Shown piece by piece: positions 33,085 through 41,965 of a stretch of DNA of 64,000 nt. The DNA lies in the NCBI GenBank assembly GCA_963775505.1, contig CAVZIL010000001.1, forward strand, positions 558,001 to 622,000. The letters are read 5' to 3'. The position numbers and the translations under genes are program-made. Under the pieces are notes generated by a model, which searched no databases, was not told the DNA's origin, and saw only the letters and a program-made list of their open reading frames with translations. This stretch comes from JAIBJN01 sp963775505. Lineage in GTDB: Bacteria > Actinomycetota > Thermoleophilia > Gaiellales > Gaiellaceae. Position 1 is the stretch's first letter. Each line of letters opens with the position of its first letter.

Positions 33085-33662
33085 ACTACGCCGAGTTCGC
33101 CCCCGACCCCCGCGTCCTCGTCGGCGGCTACATCGAGGTGGACCCCACGTTCTCTCCCCGGCGGCCGGCGCTCGTGGACGAGGAGACGTTCAAGTCCGCC
33201 ATGCGCTTGCTCGCCGCCGGAGTCGTCATGGTCGTGGCGCGCAAGGACGAGCGGCTCTGGGGGCTGACCATCAGCGCCTGCTGCTCGATCTCGGCGAGCC
33301 CGCCGCGCGTGCTCATCTCGCTCGCCGACGACGCGAGCTGCCTCGACGCGATCCTCGAAACCCGGCGCTTCGGGCTTTCCGTCCTCCGCGACGACCAGAA
33401 GCATCTGGCCGAGCTCGGCGCCGTTCCCGGCAGCCCCAAATACGTGGACGCATTCTGCGAGGACGCCGGCGGGGAGCGGACGACGACCATGATCGCTGGC
33501 GCGCTCCTGCACGTCGAGTGTTCGGTCGAGCGGGTCTTCTCGGTGAGCGACCACACGCTCCTGATCGGCGACGTCGAGGCAGTCGTCGCGCCGGACCGCG
33601 AGGGCGGGCCGCTCCTCTACTTCGACCGCACCTTCCACTCCCTCGGCGAGCCGCTGCCGTGA
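33078..33662 (+). CDS. Flavin reductase-like (FMN-binding split barrel) protein
   Basis: 194 residues, GTG start. The flavin reductase fold is seen in FKSAMRLLAAGVVMVVARKD, GLTISACCSISASPPRVLISLADDAS (two pieces, about 62-87; the S-x-S-x-x-P-P motif that binds FMN) and RRFGLSVLRDDQKHLAELGA. Such proteins supply FMNH2 to two-component monooxygenases of the HpaBC or LLM type, and two LLM genes lie in this cluster. The start codon is embedded in the repeat-associated hairpin just upstream. Confidence 0.87.
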   Translation: MSDYAEFAPDPRVLVGGYIEVDPTFSPRRPALVDEETFKSAMRLLAAGVVMVVARKDERLWGLTISACCSISASPPRVLISLADDASCLDAILETRRFGLSVLRDDQKHLAELGAVPGSPKYVDAFCEDAGGERTTTMIAGALLHVECSVERVFSVSDHTLLIGDVEAVVAPDREGGPLLYFDRTFHSLGEPLP

Positions 33663-33675
33663 ACGGGGGCGGCCG

Positions 33676-35313
33676 ATGAGCGAGCGCTACGACGTCGTCT
33701 TCGTCGGCAGCGGCATCAACTCGCTGGCAGGCGCCGCCCTGCTCGCCCGCGGCGGGAAGCGGGTGCTCGTGCTCGAGCGGAACGACTACCTCGGCGGCGC
33801 CATCCGCACCGAGGAGATCACGGAGCCGGGCTTCCTCCACGAGGTCTTCTCGTCGTGGCACCCGCTGTTCGTCGGCTCCGCCGCCTACGCCGAGCTGAGC
33901 GAGGACCTCGCCGCGCGCGGCCTCGAGTACCTCCACACGGAGCTGCCGACCGCCTCGCTCTTCCCGGACGGGACGAGCGCGTTCCTCACCACCTCGCACG
34001 AGGCGAACGCCGAGGAGTTCGAGCGCCACTCATCCGGCGACGGAGAGGCCTGGCGGCGCGTGGTCGCGGAGTTCATGCCCAACGCCGACCTCGCGTTCGG
34101 CGTCCTCGGGACCGAGCTCTGGTCCTCGGCCGGTGCGGGGCTCGGGCTCAGGGCCTACCGCCGCCTCGGCCGGCGCGGCCTGGTCGGCTTCACGGGGTCG
34201 CTGCTCGCCTCCTGCCGGGACTGGGTGAGCGAGACGTTCGCGTCGCCCCGGGTGCACGGCCTGCTCGCGCCCTGGGTGCTGCACACGGGCGTCGGGCCGG
34301 ACGCCGCGTCCTCCGGGTTCATGACCCGGGTGATCGCCGTGGCGGTCGAGCTCGGCGGCATGCCCGTGCCGCGGGGCGGGGGCGTTCGGCTCGTCGAGGC
34401 GCTCGCGGGGATCGTGCGCGACGCCGGCGGAGCCTGCGAGACCGGTCGCGACGTGGGGCGCGTCCTCGTCCGCGAGGGTCGGGCGGCCGGTGTCGCGGTC
34501 GACGGGGGCGAGACGATCGAGGCGACGGAGGCAGTCATCGCGAACGTCACGCCGACGCAGCTCTACGGGCGCCTGCTCGACGCCGCTCCGGTGCCGGCGG
34601 AGGCGGCGGAGGCGGCGCGACGCTTCCGCTACGGCCGAGCGGGGATGCAGATCCACATGGCGCTCTCGGAGCCGCCGCGGTGGGCGGGCGACGAGCGACT
34701 CGGCCGGACGGCGATCGTCCACCTCACCCCGGGGCTCGACGGCGTCTCGCGCGCGGTCAACGAGGCCGAGCGGGGCCTGCTTCCCGCCGAGGCGACGATC
34801 GTCTGCGGGCAGCCGACGACCGTGGACCCTGCCCGCGCCCCCGAGGGCGCCTCGATCCTCTGGATCCAGCTCCAGGAGCTGCCGGCGCGAGTGCGCGGGG
34901 ACGCCGCGGGCGAGCTGGACGTGGGCGACGGCACCTGGACGGAAGACCTGCGGGAGCGGTACGCCGACCGGATCCAGGCCCGGCTCGCGCGCCAGATCGA
35001 GAACCTCGACTCGGCGCTCATGAAGCGGGTCGTCCTCTCGCCGGCGGACATCGAGGCGGCGAACCCGAACATGGTCGGCGGCGACATCTACAGCGGCTCC
35101 TGCAGCCTCGACCAGAACCTCGTCTGGCGTCCGCGCCCCGAGCTGCCCGGGCATTCGACCCCGGTCGAGCGCCTCTACCACATCGGCGCGAGCACGCATC
35201 CGGGGCCCGGCCTGGGCGCCGGCTCGGGCACGCTCGTGGCGAAGGAGCTGCTCAGGCCCGCGCTCCCGCGGCGCGCGCTGGGGCGACTGGACGCGCTCAG
35301 GAAGCGGATTTGA
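33676..35313 (+). CDS. FAD-dependent oxidoreductase, phytoene desaturase-like
   Basis: 545 residues. N-terminal dinucleotide-binding motif YDVVFVGSGINSLAGAALLARGG (split: YDVVFVGSGINSL and AGAALLARGG, residues 5-27), VLVLERNDYLGGAIRTEE, and a C-terminal FAD motif LYHIGASTHPGPGLGAGSGTL (in two pieces, about 500-520) typical of the CrtI/NAD(P)-FAD oxidoreductase superfamily. It probably oxidises or isomerises a hydrophobic substrate. There are no carotenoid genes nearby, so a carotenoid role is not implied. The stop TGA lies inside the second operator-like palindrome. Confidence 0.88.
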   Translation: MSERYDVVFVGSGINSLAGAALLARGGKRVLVLERNDYLGGAIRTEEITEPGFLHEVFSSWHPLFVGSAAYAELSEDLAARGLEYLHTELPTASLFPDGTSAFLTTSHEANAEEFERHSSGDGEAWRRVVAEFMPNADLAFGVLGTELWSSAGAGLGLRAYRRLGRRGLVGFTGSLLASCRDWVSETFASPRVHGLLAPWVLHTGVGPDAASSGFMTRVIAVAVELGGMPVPRGGGVRLVEALAGIVRDAGGACETGRDVGRVLVREGRAAGVAVDGGETIEATEAVIANVTPTQLYGRLLDAAPVPAEAAEAARRFRYGRAGMQIHMALSEPPRWAGDERLGRTAIVHLTPGLDGVSRAVNEAERGLLPAEATIVCGQPTTVDPARAPEGASILWIQLQELPARVRGDAAGELDVGDGTWTEDLRERYADRIQARLARQIENLDSALMKRVVLSPADIEAANPNMVGGDIYSGSCSLDQNLVWRPRPELPGHSTPVERLYHIGASTHPGPGLGAGSGTLVAKELLRPALPRRALGRLDALRKRI

Positions 35314-35325
35314 CACTTGATAAAA
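35309..35325. promoter_or_regulatory. Second GntR-type operator candidate
   Basis: TTTGACACTTGATAAAA matches the 32175 palindrome at 14 of 17 positions and keeps the TTTGA-N7-TNAAA spacing and a TTGACA hexamer. It lies 62 bp upstream of the LLM gene at 35388, where a promoter for the downstream transport genes would be expected. Confidence 0.5.
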
Positions 35326-35387
35326 CATGGTTCAGAGTCGCGGCGGCACGGGCGTCGCGACGCCTGGATCCGACCGGGAGGTAGCGC

Positions 35388-36482
35388 ATGAGGTTCAGCC
35401 TGTACTCGGAGATCCAGCACTGGCCGGGGAAGTCGCCGGGCCGGCTCTACGAGGAGGTGGTGGAGCAGGTCGTCAACGCCGACCGGCTCGGCTACCACGC
35501 CTACGCCGTCATCGAGCACTTCTTCTTCCCCAAGTTCTCGATCTCGGCGAACCCGTTCGCGCTCTGGGGCCTCTGCGCCGCGCGGACGGAGCAGATCAGG
35601 TTCAGGACGCTCGGCCACGTCCTCCCGTACCACAATCCGACGATCCTCGCCTCGCAGATCGCCGCGGCCGACATCCTCTTCGGCGGCCGCTACGAGTTCG
35701 GGGCTCTCCGTGGTCACGGGTGGATCCCGCTCAAGGCCGGCGTCCCGATCGCCGAGACGCGCGACCGCTACGAGGAGTCGCTCGACATCCTCTTCACCGC
35801 GCTGGAGCAGGAGCGCTTCTCCTACGACGGCAGCTTCTTCAAGATCGACGACTCCCACGTCGTGCCGCGGCCCGACGGCCGCTTCCGCGTCTTCCTCGGC
35901 GGGACGAGCGACCGCACGTACGAGCTCGCCGCCGAGCGCGGGTGGGCCGTCGTCGTGCCCCCGCTCCTGCCCTACGCGGCGCTCGAGGAGCAGCTGGATC
36001 TCTACCGCGCGAAGTGCGCCGAGCACGGGACCGAGCCGGACATCGTGTGGATCCACGCCTGCTACCTCGACGAGGACCGCGACACGGCCCGCCGCGAGGC
36101 CGAGCAGGGCATGAAGCAGTTCCTCGCGGGGAACGCGTCGCCGCTCACGGAGGGCGACGAGCTGCCGCCGGCCGAGGAGCTCCAGGCTGCGGGCTACGGG
36201 TTCTACGCGGCCGGCATCCTCGAGCAGCTTGCCGAGACGCCGTACGACGAGATGATCGACGGCGACGTCATCTGGGTCGGAACGCCGGAGGACGTGATCG
36301 AGCGGATCGAGGCCGTGCGGGACGTGTGCGAGGGCCTCACGGAGATCTCGATCACGGTCAACGCCGGCGGCTTCGAGCACTGGCAGGCGATCAAGGCACA
36401 GGAGCTCTTCGCCTCCAGGGTGATGCCGCACTTTGCCGGCGAGGGGGCGGTCGAGGCCGCGGCCGACCGGGCACGGGCCTGA
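35388..36482 (+). CDS. LLM-class flavin-dependent monooxygenase
   Basis: 364 residues with a strong GGGAGGT ribosome-binding site. Bacterial luciferase-like barrel: MRFSLYSEIQHWPGKSPGRL, YAVIEHFFFPKFSISANPFA (about 44-63), FRTLGHVLPYHNPTILASQI (about 83-102), and FGGRYEFGALRGHGWIPLKAG. The His in EHFF and the LPYHNP segment are typical of FMN-dependent luciferase-like monooxygenases. The flavin reductase two genes upstream could supply reduced FMN. First gene of a run that continues with the isomerase and importer genes. Confidence 0.88.
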   Translation: MRFSLYSEIQHWPGKSPGRLYEEVVEQVVNADRLGYHAYAVIEHFFFPKFSISANPFALWGLCAARTEQIRFRTLGHVLPYHNPTILASQIAAADILFGGRYEFGALRGHGWIPLKAGVPIAETRDRYEESLDILFTALEQERFSYDGSFFKIDDSHVVPRPDGRFRVFLGGTSDRTYELAAERGWAVVVPPLLPYAALEEQLDLYRAKCAEHGTEPDIVWIHACYLDEDRDTARREAEQGMKQFLAGNASPLTEGDELPPAEELQAAGYGFYAAGILEQLAETPYDEMIDGDVIWVGTPEDVIERIEAVRDVCEGLTEISITVNAGGFEHWQAIKAQELFASRVMPHFAGEGAVEAAADRARA

Positions 36483-36494
36483 GCGGAGCCGCCG

Positions 36495-37379
36495 GTGAGC
36501 CCGTCCCACCCTTCGTTCGCCGTCTGTGAGTTCACGACGCTCCGGGCGAGCTTCGAGGAGGACCTTGCGGCCTACCGAGAGGCCGGCGTGGACGGCATCG
36601 GCATCTGCGAGCTCAAGCTCGAGGAGGGCCGCGATCCCGAGCTTCTCGCCGCATTCCGGGCGAGCGGGCTGGCGGCGGCTAGCTGCATTCCCGCAGTGCC
36701 CTCGATCCTGCCGCTTCCCCTCTTTCCGGGCCCCGAAGCGCCCGCCGACCGGGTCGAGGCGTTGCGGGCGAGCGTCCGCCGCCTCGCGCCGTTCGAGCCC
36801 TCGGCCTTCGTCTGCCTGACAGGCCCGGCCGGGGCGCTAGGCGACGAGGAAGCGCGGCGGACGATCGTCGCCGGCCTCGCAGCCGTCGCGGAGGAGGCGG
36901 CCGTCGCAGGCATTCCCGTCGGGGTCGAGCCCATGTCCGCGCGCTTTCAGGACGACTGGACGACGATCACGACGCTCGGCGAGGCCGCCGAGCTCTGCGA
37001 GGAGGTCGGCTCTCCGAACGTCGGCATCCTCTTCGACACCTGGCACGTCTGGGACGTCCCCGACGTGTTCGAAGAGATCGAGCGGTACGGGCACCTGATC
37101 GTGGGCGTGCACGTGAACGACTGGCGTGCGGAGACGCGGGGCTGGTGCGACCGCGTGCTGCCCGGGGACGGCGTGGCCGAACTCCCGGCGATCCTCGGCG
37201 CCCTCGTCGACGCCGGCTGGCAGGGCGCCTACGAGCTCGAGGTGTTCTCCGACGACGGGACCTTCGGGTCGGCCTACCCCGACTCGCTCTGGCTCGAGGA
37301 CGCCGGCGAGCTCGCGCGCCGCGGCCACGAGGCCTTCCGCCAACTGTGGGCACGTACCGGCGTCCATATGAAAACGTGA
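36495..37379 (+). CDS. Sugar-phosphate isomerase/epimerase-like TIM barrel
   Basis: 294 residues, GTG start. Xylose-isomerase-like (AP_endonuc_2) barrel with metal-site segments IPVGVEPMSARFQDD (about 136-150), NVGILFDTWHVWDVPD (about 174-189), LIVGVHVNDWRAETRGWCDR and YELEVFSDDG. Glu, Asp, His and Glu at these positions make up the divalent metal site of hydroxypyruvate isomerase, inosose dehydratase and related enzymes. The substrate is unknown. Overlaps the next GTG by 4 nt. Confidence 0.85.
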   Translation: MSPSHPSFAVCEFTTLRASFEEDLAAYREAGVDGIGICELKLEEGRDPELLAAFRASGLAAASCIPAVPSILPLPLFPGPEAPADRVEALRASVRRLAPFEPSAFVCLTGPAGALGDEEARRTIVAGLAAVAEEAAVAGIPVGVEPMSARFQDDWTTITTLGEAAELCEEVGSPNVGILFDTWHVWDVPDVFEEIERYGHLIVGVHVNDWRAETRGWCDRVLPGDGVAELPAILGALVDAGWQGAYELEVFSDDGTFGSAYPDSLWLEDAGELARRGHEAFRQLWARTGVHMKT

Positions 37380-38383
37380 GCGAGCGCGTCTGCATCGTCG
37401 GGGGCGGGGTGATCGGCAGCCTCTACGCCGCCCACCTGGCCTCCGTCGCCGACGTCTGGGTGTTGACGCGGCGTGAGGAGCACGCGGCCGCGCTCGAGGC
37501 GGAGGGGCTCCGCGTCTCCGGGAAGCACGACTTCACGGCGCGGCTGCGGGCGACCGCCGATCCGGAAGAGCTCCCCGAGATCGATCTCGTCGTCCTGGCG
37601 ACGAAGGCGACCCAGCTCGAGGAGGCCGCGGCCGCGCTCGCGGGGCGTGTTCCGGGCGCGACGGTGATGACCGTCCAGAACGGCCTCGGCGCCGAAGAGA
37701 TCGTCCGCCGCCACGGCGACTGGCCGCTCGTCTCCGCCGTCACGTTCATGAGCGGCGAGCGGCACGCCGACACGCACGTCGAGTACGAGCTCGACACGGC
37801 GACGTGGCTCGGGCCCTACGCCGGGACGGCGACGCCGCTCGAACGGGTCGTCGCGATCGAGCAGCTTCTGCACGCCGGCGGCCTCGAGGCGGAGGCGTTC
37901 CCGGATCTCCTGCCGGCGCAGTGGTCGAAGCTCGTCTTCAACGCGACGGTGAACACGGTGGCCGCGCTCACCTGCCTCGGGCACGTCGACCTGTTCGCCC
38001 GCGAGGAGGAGCCGACCGACCTCGGCCACCTCGTCCACGCTCTCATGGTCGAGGGGGTCCGTGTCGCCACGGCGGCCGGGGTCCAGCTGCACGAGGATCC
38101 CTGGGAGATGAACGTGCTCGCCGTGCGCCGGGGGGAGACGCAGCGGAGCGACTACGCGCACGTGCCGTCGATGCTCGCGGACGTTCGCGCGGCGAGGCCC
38201 ACGGAGGTGGACTTCATCACCGGCGCGCTCGTCCGCGAGGCCGAGCGGCTCGGGGTCGAGGCCCCGCTCCACACTGCGATGTATCGCCTGGTCAAAGGGC
38301 GGGAGGCGGCGTTTCCGCCGCCAGAGAGCCGGGCTGCGGGGGTGTCTGGTCAATGGAAAACGGTCGAGAGGAGTTCGGCATGA
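37376..38383 (+). CDS. Ketopantoate reductase family (ApbA/PanE-like) protein
   Basis: 335 residues, GTG start. N-terminal NADP-binding motif VCIVGGGVIGSLYAAHLA (residues 5-22), VVLATKATQLEEAAAAL, TVMTVQNGLGAEEIV (about 100) and the catalytic Lys region QWSKLVFNATVNTVAALT (about 182). PanE reduces 2-dehydropantoate, but many paralogues in catabolic clusters reduce other 2-oxo acids. A second paralogue lies at 42966 after the transport genes, and neither is near panB or panC. The stop overlaps the ATG of the binding-protein gene. Confidence 0.86.
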   Translation: MSERVCIVGGGVIGSLYAAHLASVADVWVLTRREEHAAALEAEGLRVSGKHDFTARLRATADPEELPEIDLVVLATKATQLEEAAAALAGRVPGATVMTVQNGLGAEEIVRRHGDWPLVSAVTFMSGERHADTHVEYELDTATWLGPYAGTATPLERVVAIEQLLHAGGLEAEAFPDLLPAQWSKLVFNATVNTVAALTCLGHVDLFAREEEPTDLGHLVHALMVEGVRVATAAGVQLHEDPWEMNVLAVRRGETQRSDYAHVPSMLADVRAARPTEVDFITGALVREAERLGVEAPLHTAMYRLVKGREAAFPPPESRAAGVSGQWKTVERSSA

Positions 38384-39609
38384 GAGGAACGACGAGATGG
38401 AGCCTGCTGCTCGCGCTCGTGCTGGCGTTCGGGCTCGCAGTCGCGGCTTGCGGCGGCGACGACGACGATGGCGAGCCGGCGGCCGACACGGCCCCGGCCG
38501 AGGACGGCGAGGCGGCGGGCGAGCCCATCGTCATCGGCGCGGCGGTGGATCTCACGAACCAGATGGCGCCCTTCGACGGGCCCGCCGTGACCGCGGCGCA
38601 GATCCAGGTCGACGCGATCAACGCGGCGGGGGGCGTCGACGGGCGGCAGCTGGAGCTGCGCGTCGTCGACCACCAGCTCGACCCCGAGCGGACGAAGTCC
38701 GCCGCCATCGAGCTGATCGACGGCGGCGCGGAGGTCCTGCTCGTGACGTGTGACGTCGACTTCGCGACGCCAGCGGTGCAGGAGGCGATCACCCGCGGCA
38801 TCCTGGCCGTGGCGCCCTGCATCGGGACGGACCAGATGGGCCCGGAGCGGTTCGGCGACGCGGGCAAGCTCGCGTTCTCGATCGGGAACGTGGCCCAGGA
38901 CGAGGGCGCCGCCATGGCCGAGTTCGCCTACGACCAGGGCTGGACGAACGCCGCGACGGTGACGGACAATCTCCTCGTCTACTTCCAGGACGTCGTCAAG
39001 GCGTTCACCGCCCGCTTCGAGGAGCTCGGGGGCGAGGTCTCGGTCGAGGAGTCGTGGACGCAGGGCGACGGGACGATCCAGAACGTCGTCAGCTCGCTCG
39101 ACAAGGCGAACGTGGACGTGATCGCCACGTCGACCGCCTTCGACGACATGCCCGCCCTCGTGGGCGGCCTCCGCAGCCTCGACAACGACACGCCGATCAT
39201 CTGCAGCTGGGCGTGCGACGGCAACTACTGGCTGCCGGAGGGGACCGGCAACTTCTACACGGTCACCTACGCGTCCGTGTTCGGCGACGATCCGAGCGAG
39301 GACGTGCAAGCGCTGATCGCGGAAATGGAGGCGCAGGACCAGGCGCCCGGCACCGGGGGCTTCGTCACCGGCGCCGCGGCCATCGACGCCATCGCCGCGG
39401 CGATCGAGGAGACCGGAGGCACCGAGGGCGAGTCCCTCGCCGAGGCGTTCGAGGGCTTCTCCGGCCTCGAGACGATCTCGGGGGCGATCAGCTTCTCGGA
39501 GGACTTCCACTCGGTCTTCGGCCGCGAGTACCGCGTGATGGAGGTGCAGAACAGCCAGCCCGCGTTCGTCGAGCTGAGGGCGGCGAGCTCGCCCGCCGAG
39601 ATCGAATGA
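38380..39609 (+). CDS. ABC importer substrate-binding lipoprotein, second Liv system
   Basis: 409 residues from ATG 38380, which has a GAGAGGAG ribosome-binding site and overlaps the previous stop. Lipobox VAAC with Cys24, then an acidic linker and a type I periplasmic-binding fold: IVIGAAVDLTNQMAPFDGPA (about 49-68), LELRVVDHQLDPERTKSAAI, a VLLVTCDVDFATPAVQEAI hinge strand and VTDNLLVYFQDVVKAFTARF. It is only distantly similar to the first binding protein at 19650, so a different ligand is likely, presumably the substrate of the catabolic genes around it. Confidence 0.92.
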   Translation: MRGTTRWSLLLALVLAFGLAVAACGGDDDDGEPAADTAPAEDGEAAGEPIVIGAAVDLTNQMAPFDGPAVTAAQIQVDAINAAGGVDGRQLELRVVDHQLDPERTKSAAIELIDGGAEVLLVTCDVDFATPAVQEAITRGILAVAPCIGTDQMGPERFGDAGKLAFSIGNVAQDEGAAMAEFAYDQGWTNAATVTDNLLVYFQDVVKAFTARFEELGGEVSVEESWTQGDGTIQNVVSSLDKANVDVIATSTAFDDMPALVGGLRSLDNDTPIICSWACDGNYWLPEGTGNFYTVTYASVFGDDPSEDVQALIAEMEAQDQAPGTGGFVTGAAAIDAIAAAIEETGGTEGESLAEAFEGFSGLETISGAISFSEDFHSVFGREYRVMEVQNSQPAFVELRAASSPAEIE

Positions 39610-39616
39610 TCGCCGT

Positions 39617-40375
39617 GTGACCGACACGGTCCCGGAAACCCGCCGCTGGCCCGGAGAGACCCTCCGGGCCAGCGGCATCTCGCGCTCCTTCGAGGGCGTG
39701 CGCGCGCTCGCCGGTGTGACTCTCGAGCTCCATCGGCACGAGGTCGTCGGCCTGATCGGGCCTAACGGAGCCGGCAAGACGACGCTCGTCAACATCGTGA
39801 CGGGCTTCGACCAGCCGACCCAAGGCAGCGTCGAGCTGGCGGGCGAAGCGATCACCTCGTGGGCGCCGCACCGCCGGGCGCGGGCCGGCCTTGCCCGCAC
39901 CTATCAGCACGGGCGGCTCTTCTCCGGGCTCTTGGTGCGGGAGAACGTCGAGGTCGCCGCGCTCGGCGTCGGCGCCTCGCCCCGTGAGGCGCGTCGGCGG
40001 GCCGACGAGCTCCTCGACCTGCTCGGCCTCGAGCCCCGCGCCGACGACCCGGCCGCCGTCCTCCCGCACGGCGAGGCCCGCAAGCTCGGGGTCGCGCGCG
40101 CGCTGGCGACGAGCCCCCGCTTCGTCCTCATGGACGAGCCGGCGGCAGGGCTTTCGGAGGCCGAGGTGCCCGGGCTGGCCGAGGTCGTCCGGACCGTGCG
40201 CGAGAGCCGCGAGGCCGGCGTGCTCCTGATCGACCACAACGTCGGGCTCATCCTCGACGTCTGCGACCGCATCCAGGTTCTGGACGAAGGGCGCACGCTC
40301 GCCGAAGGCACGCCCGACGAGATCCGCCGGAACATCGACGTCACCGCCGCCTACCTCGGCCGGGCGCGTGCCTGA
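39617..40375 (+). CDS. livG: Second Liv-type importer, ATPase LivG
   Basis: 252 residues, GTG start. Walker A GPNGAGKTTLVN (about residues 50-61), LivG hallmark GLARTYQHGRLF, Walker B FVLMDEPAAGLSE and H-loop VLLIDHNVGLILDVCDRI. The ABC signature is unusual: LPHGEARKLGVARAL instead of LSYGQQR or LSGGQ. It pairs with the LivF that overlaps its end by 8 nt. Confidence 0.92.
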   Translation: MTDTVPETRRWPGETLRASGISRSFEGVRALAGVTLELHRHEVVGLIGPNGAGKTTLVNIVTGFDQPTQGSVELAGEAITSWAPHRRARAGLARTYQHGRLFSGLLVRENVEVAALGVGASPREARRRADELLDLLGLEPRADDPAAVLPHGEARKLGVARALATSPRFVLMDEPAAGLSEAEVPGLAEVVRTVRESREAGVLLIDHNVGLILDVCDRIQVLDEGRTLAEGTPDEIRRNIDVTAAYLGRARA

Positions 40376-41084
40376 CGCCCTGCTCGAGATCCGTGGGCTC
40401 GAGCTCCGCTACGCGGGCGTCCCGGCCGTTCGTGGGCTCGACCTCCGGGTCGGGCGCGGCGAGGTTGTCGGCCTCGTCGGCCCGAACGGCGCCGGAAAGA
40501 CGTCGACGCTGCTCGCGATCATGGGTGTCGTCGCCCCGTACCGGGGAGAGATCCTGCACGGCGGCCGCTCGCTGGGCGGCCTGCCCACGGACGCGATCGT
40601 CCGCTCCGGCGTGGCGCTCGTCCCCGAGGGGCGCCACATCTTCCCGGAGCTCACGGTCGACGAGAATCTCCGGCTCGGGCTCGTCGGCCGCCGGTCGCGA
40701 GACGGAGCGGACGAGGACGTCGCCCGTGTCGCCGAGCTCTTCCCCGTCGTCCGCGAGGACCGCCACCGGCCCGCGGGCCTGCTCTCCGGGGGGCAGCAGC
40801 AGCAGCTGGCGATCGCGCGGGCGCTCGTCGCGCAGCCCGACCTGCTCCTTCTCGACGAGCCCTCGCTGGGGCTCGCCCCGTCGGTGGTCGACGATGTCTT
40901 CGACGCGCTCGCGGAGATCAAGGAGAGCGGGGTCACGATCCTGCTGGTCGAGCAGCGGGCGCAGTTCGCCGTCGGCTTCGCCGATCGCACGCACGTGCTC
41001 GCCAACGGCGAGCTCCGGCTCACGCTCACGCCCGCCGACGCGCACGACACCGCGCGGATCACGGCGGCCTACTTCGGATCGTGA
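40368..41084 (+). CDS. livF: Second Liv-type importer, ATPase LivF
   Basis: 238 residues, GTG start. Walker A GPNGAGKTSTLLAIMG (about 38-53), VALVPEGRHIFPELTVDENL (the LivF-type Q-loop region, about 82-101), canonical signature LLSGGQQQQLAIARAL (about 137) and Walker B LLLLDEPSLGLAP, then ILLVEQRAQFAVGFADRTHV. Overlaps the LivH gene by 4 nt. Confidence 0.93.
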   Translation: MPDALLEIRGLELRYAGVPAVRGLDLRVGRGEVVGLVGPNGAGKTSTLLAIMGVVAPYRGEILHGGRSLGGLPTDAIVRSGVALVPEGRHIFPELTVDENLRLGLVGRRSRDGADEDVARVAELFPVVREDRHRPAGLLSGGQQQQLAIARALVAQPDLLLLDEPSLGLAPSVVDDVFDALAEIKESGVTILLVEQRAQFAVGFADRTHVLANGELRLTLTPADAHDTARITAAYFGS

Positions 41085-41965
41085 CGAGCGCCCTCCAGAC
41101 TCTGATCGACGCGACCGCGCTCGGCTCGATCTACGCGCTCGTGGCGATGGGCATCGGCCTCGTGTTCGGCGTCATGCGGCTCGTCAACTTCGCCCACGGC
41201 GAGCTGATCACGGCCGGTGCCTACGCGCTCGCGCTCACCAACCACCTCCCTCTGGCCGTGAGCCTGGTCGCGTGCTTCGCGGTCGTCGTCGCGCTCGTGC
41301 TGGCGATGGACGTCGCCTACCGGCCCCTGCGCACGACGACGCCCACGACCATGCTCGTGACCACGTTCGCGGTCTCCTTCCTCCTCCAGGCGGTCGCGCT
41401 TCTCGCCTTCGGCGCTCGAGGCCAGAACGTCGGGGTGCTGCCCGAGCTGAACCGCGCCGTCTCGATCGGGGACGTTCGCGTCCGCTGGGTGACGCTCGTC
41501 TCCATCGCCGTCGGCGCCGTGCTCCTGGGGGCGACGGCCGCCGTGCTCGGGCGCACGGACATCGGGTTGCAGATGCGCGCAGCCGCGATGGACGCCCAGA
41601 CGGCACAGCTGCTCGGAGTCCGCGCCTCGACGGTCATCCGCTTCGCCTTCGTCATGGCCGGGATCCTCGCCGCCTCGGCGACCGTGCTGCTGACCGTGCA
41701 GCGTCCGCTCGTAACCCCGAGCTACGGCTTCCAGCTCGTCATCCCCGCCCTCGTCGGCGTCGTCGTCGGCGGCATGGACCGGCTCGTGAGCGCGACGCTC
41801 GGCGGCTTCGCGATCGGCTTCGCCGCCGCGGTGCTCGGCGACGTCCTCCCCGCCGACAGCCGGGTGTTCCTCGACACCGCGCTCTTCCTCCTCGTCATCC
41901 TCGTCCTGCTGGTGCGGCCGAGCGGGCTCTTCAGCCGGTCGCGGGCGGCATGGGAGCGGCTCTGA
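41081..41965 (+). CDS. livH: Second Liv-type importer, permease LivH
   Basis: 294 residues, GTG start, about eight membrane helices. Family motifs: TLIDATALGSIYALVAMGIG, FGVMRLVNFAHGELITAGAY (about 28-47), coupling helix IGLQMRAAAMDAQTAQLLGV (about 160-180) and a final LVILVLLVRPSGLFSR. It forms the membrane channel with LivM, whose start lies 16 nt before its end. Confidence 0.92.
   Translation: MTSALQTLIDATALGSIYALVAMGIGLVFGVMRLVNFAHGELITAGAYALALTNHLPLAVSLVACFAVVVALVLAMDVAYRPLRTTTPTTMLVTTFAVSFLLQAVALLAFGARGQNVGVLPELNRAVSIGDVRVRWVTLVSIAVGAVLLGATAAVLGRTDIGLQMRAAAMDAQTAQLLGVRASTVIRFAFVMAGILAASATVLLTVQRPLVTPSYGFQLVIPALVGVVVGGMDRLVSATLGGFAIGFAAAVLGDVLPADSRVFLDTALFLLVILVLLVRPSGLFSRSRAAWERL

Noticed and set aside
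33676..35313. Carotenoid phytoene desaturase
   Set aside because: The fold is CrtI-like, but no crtB, crtE or other carotenoid genes are present in the window.
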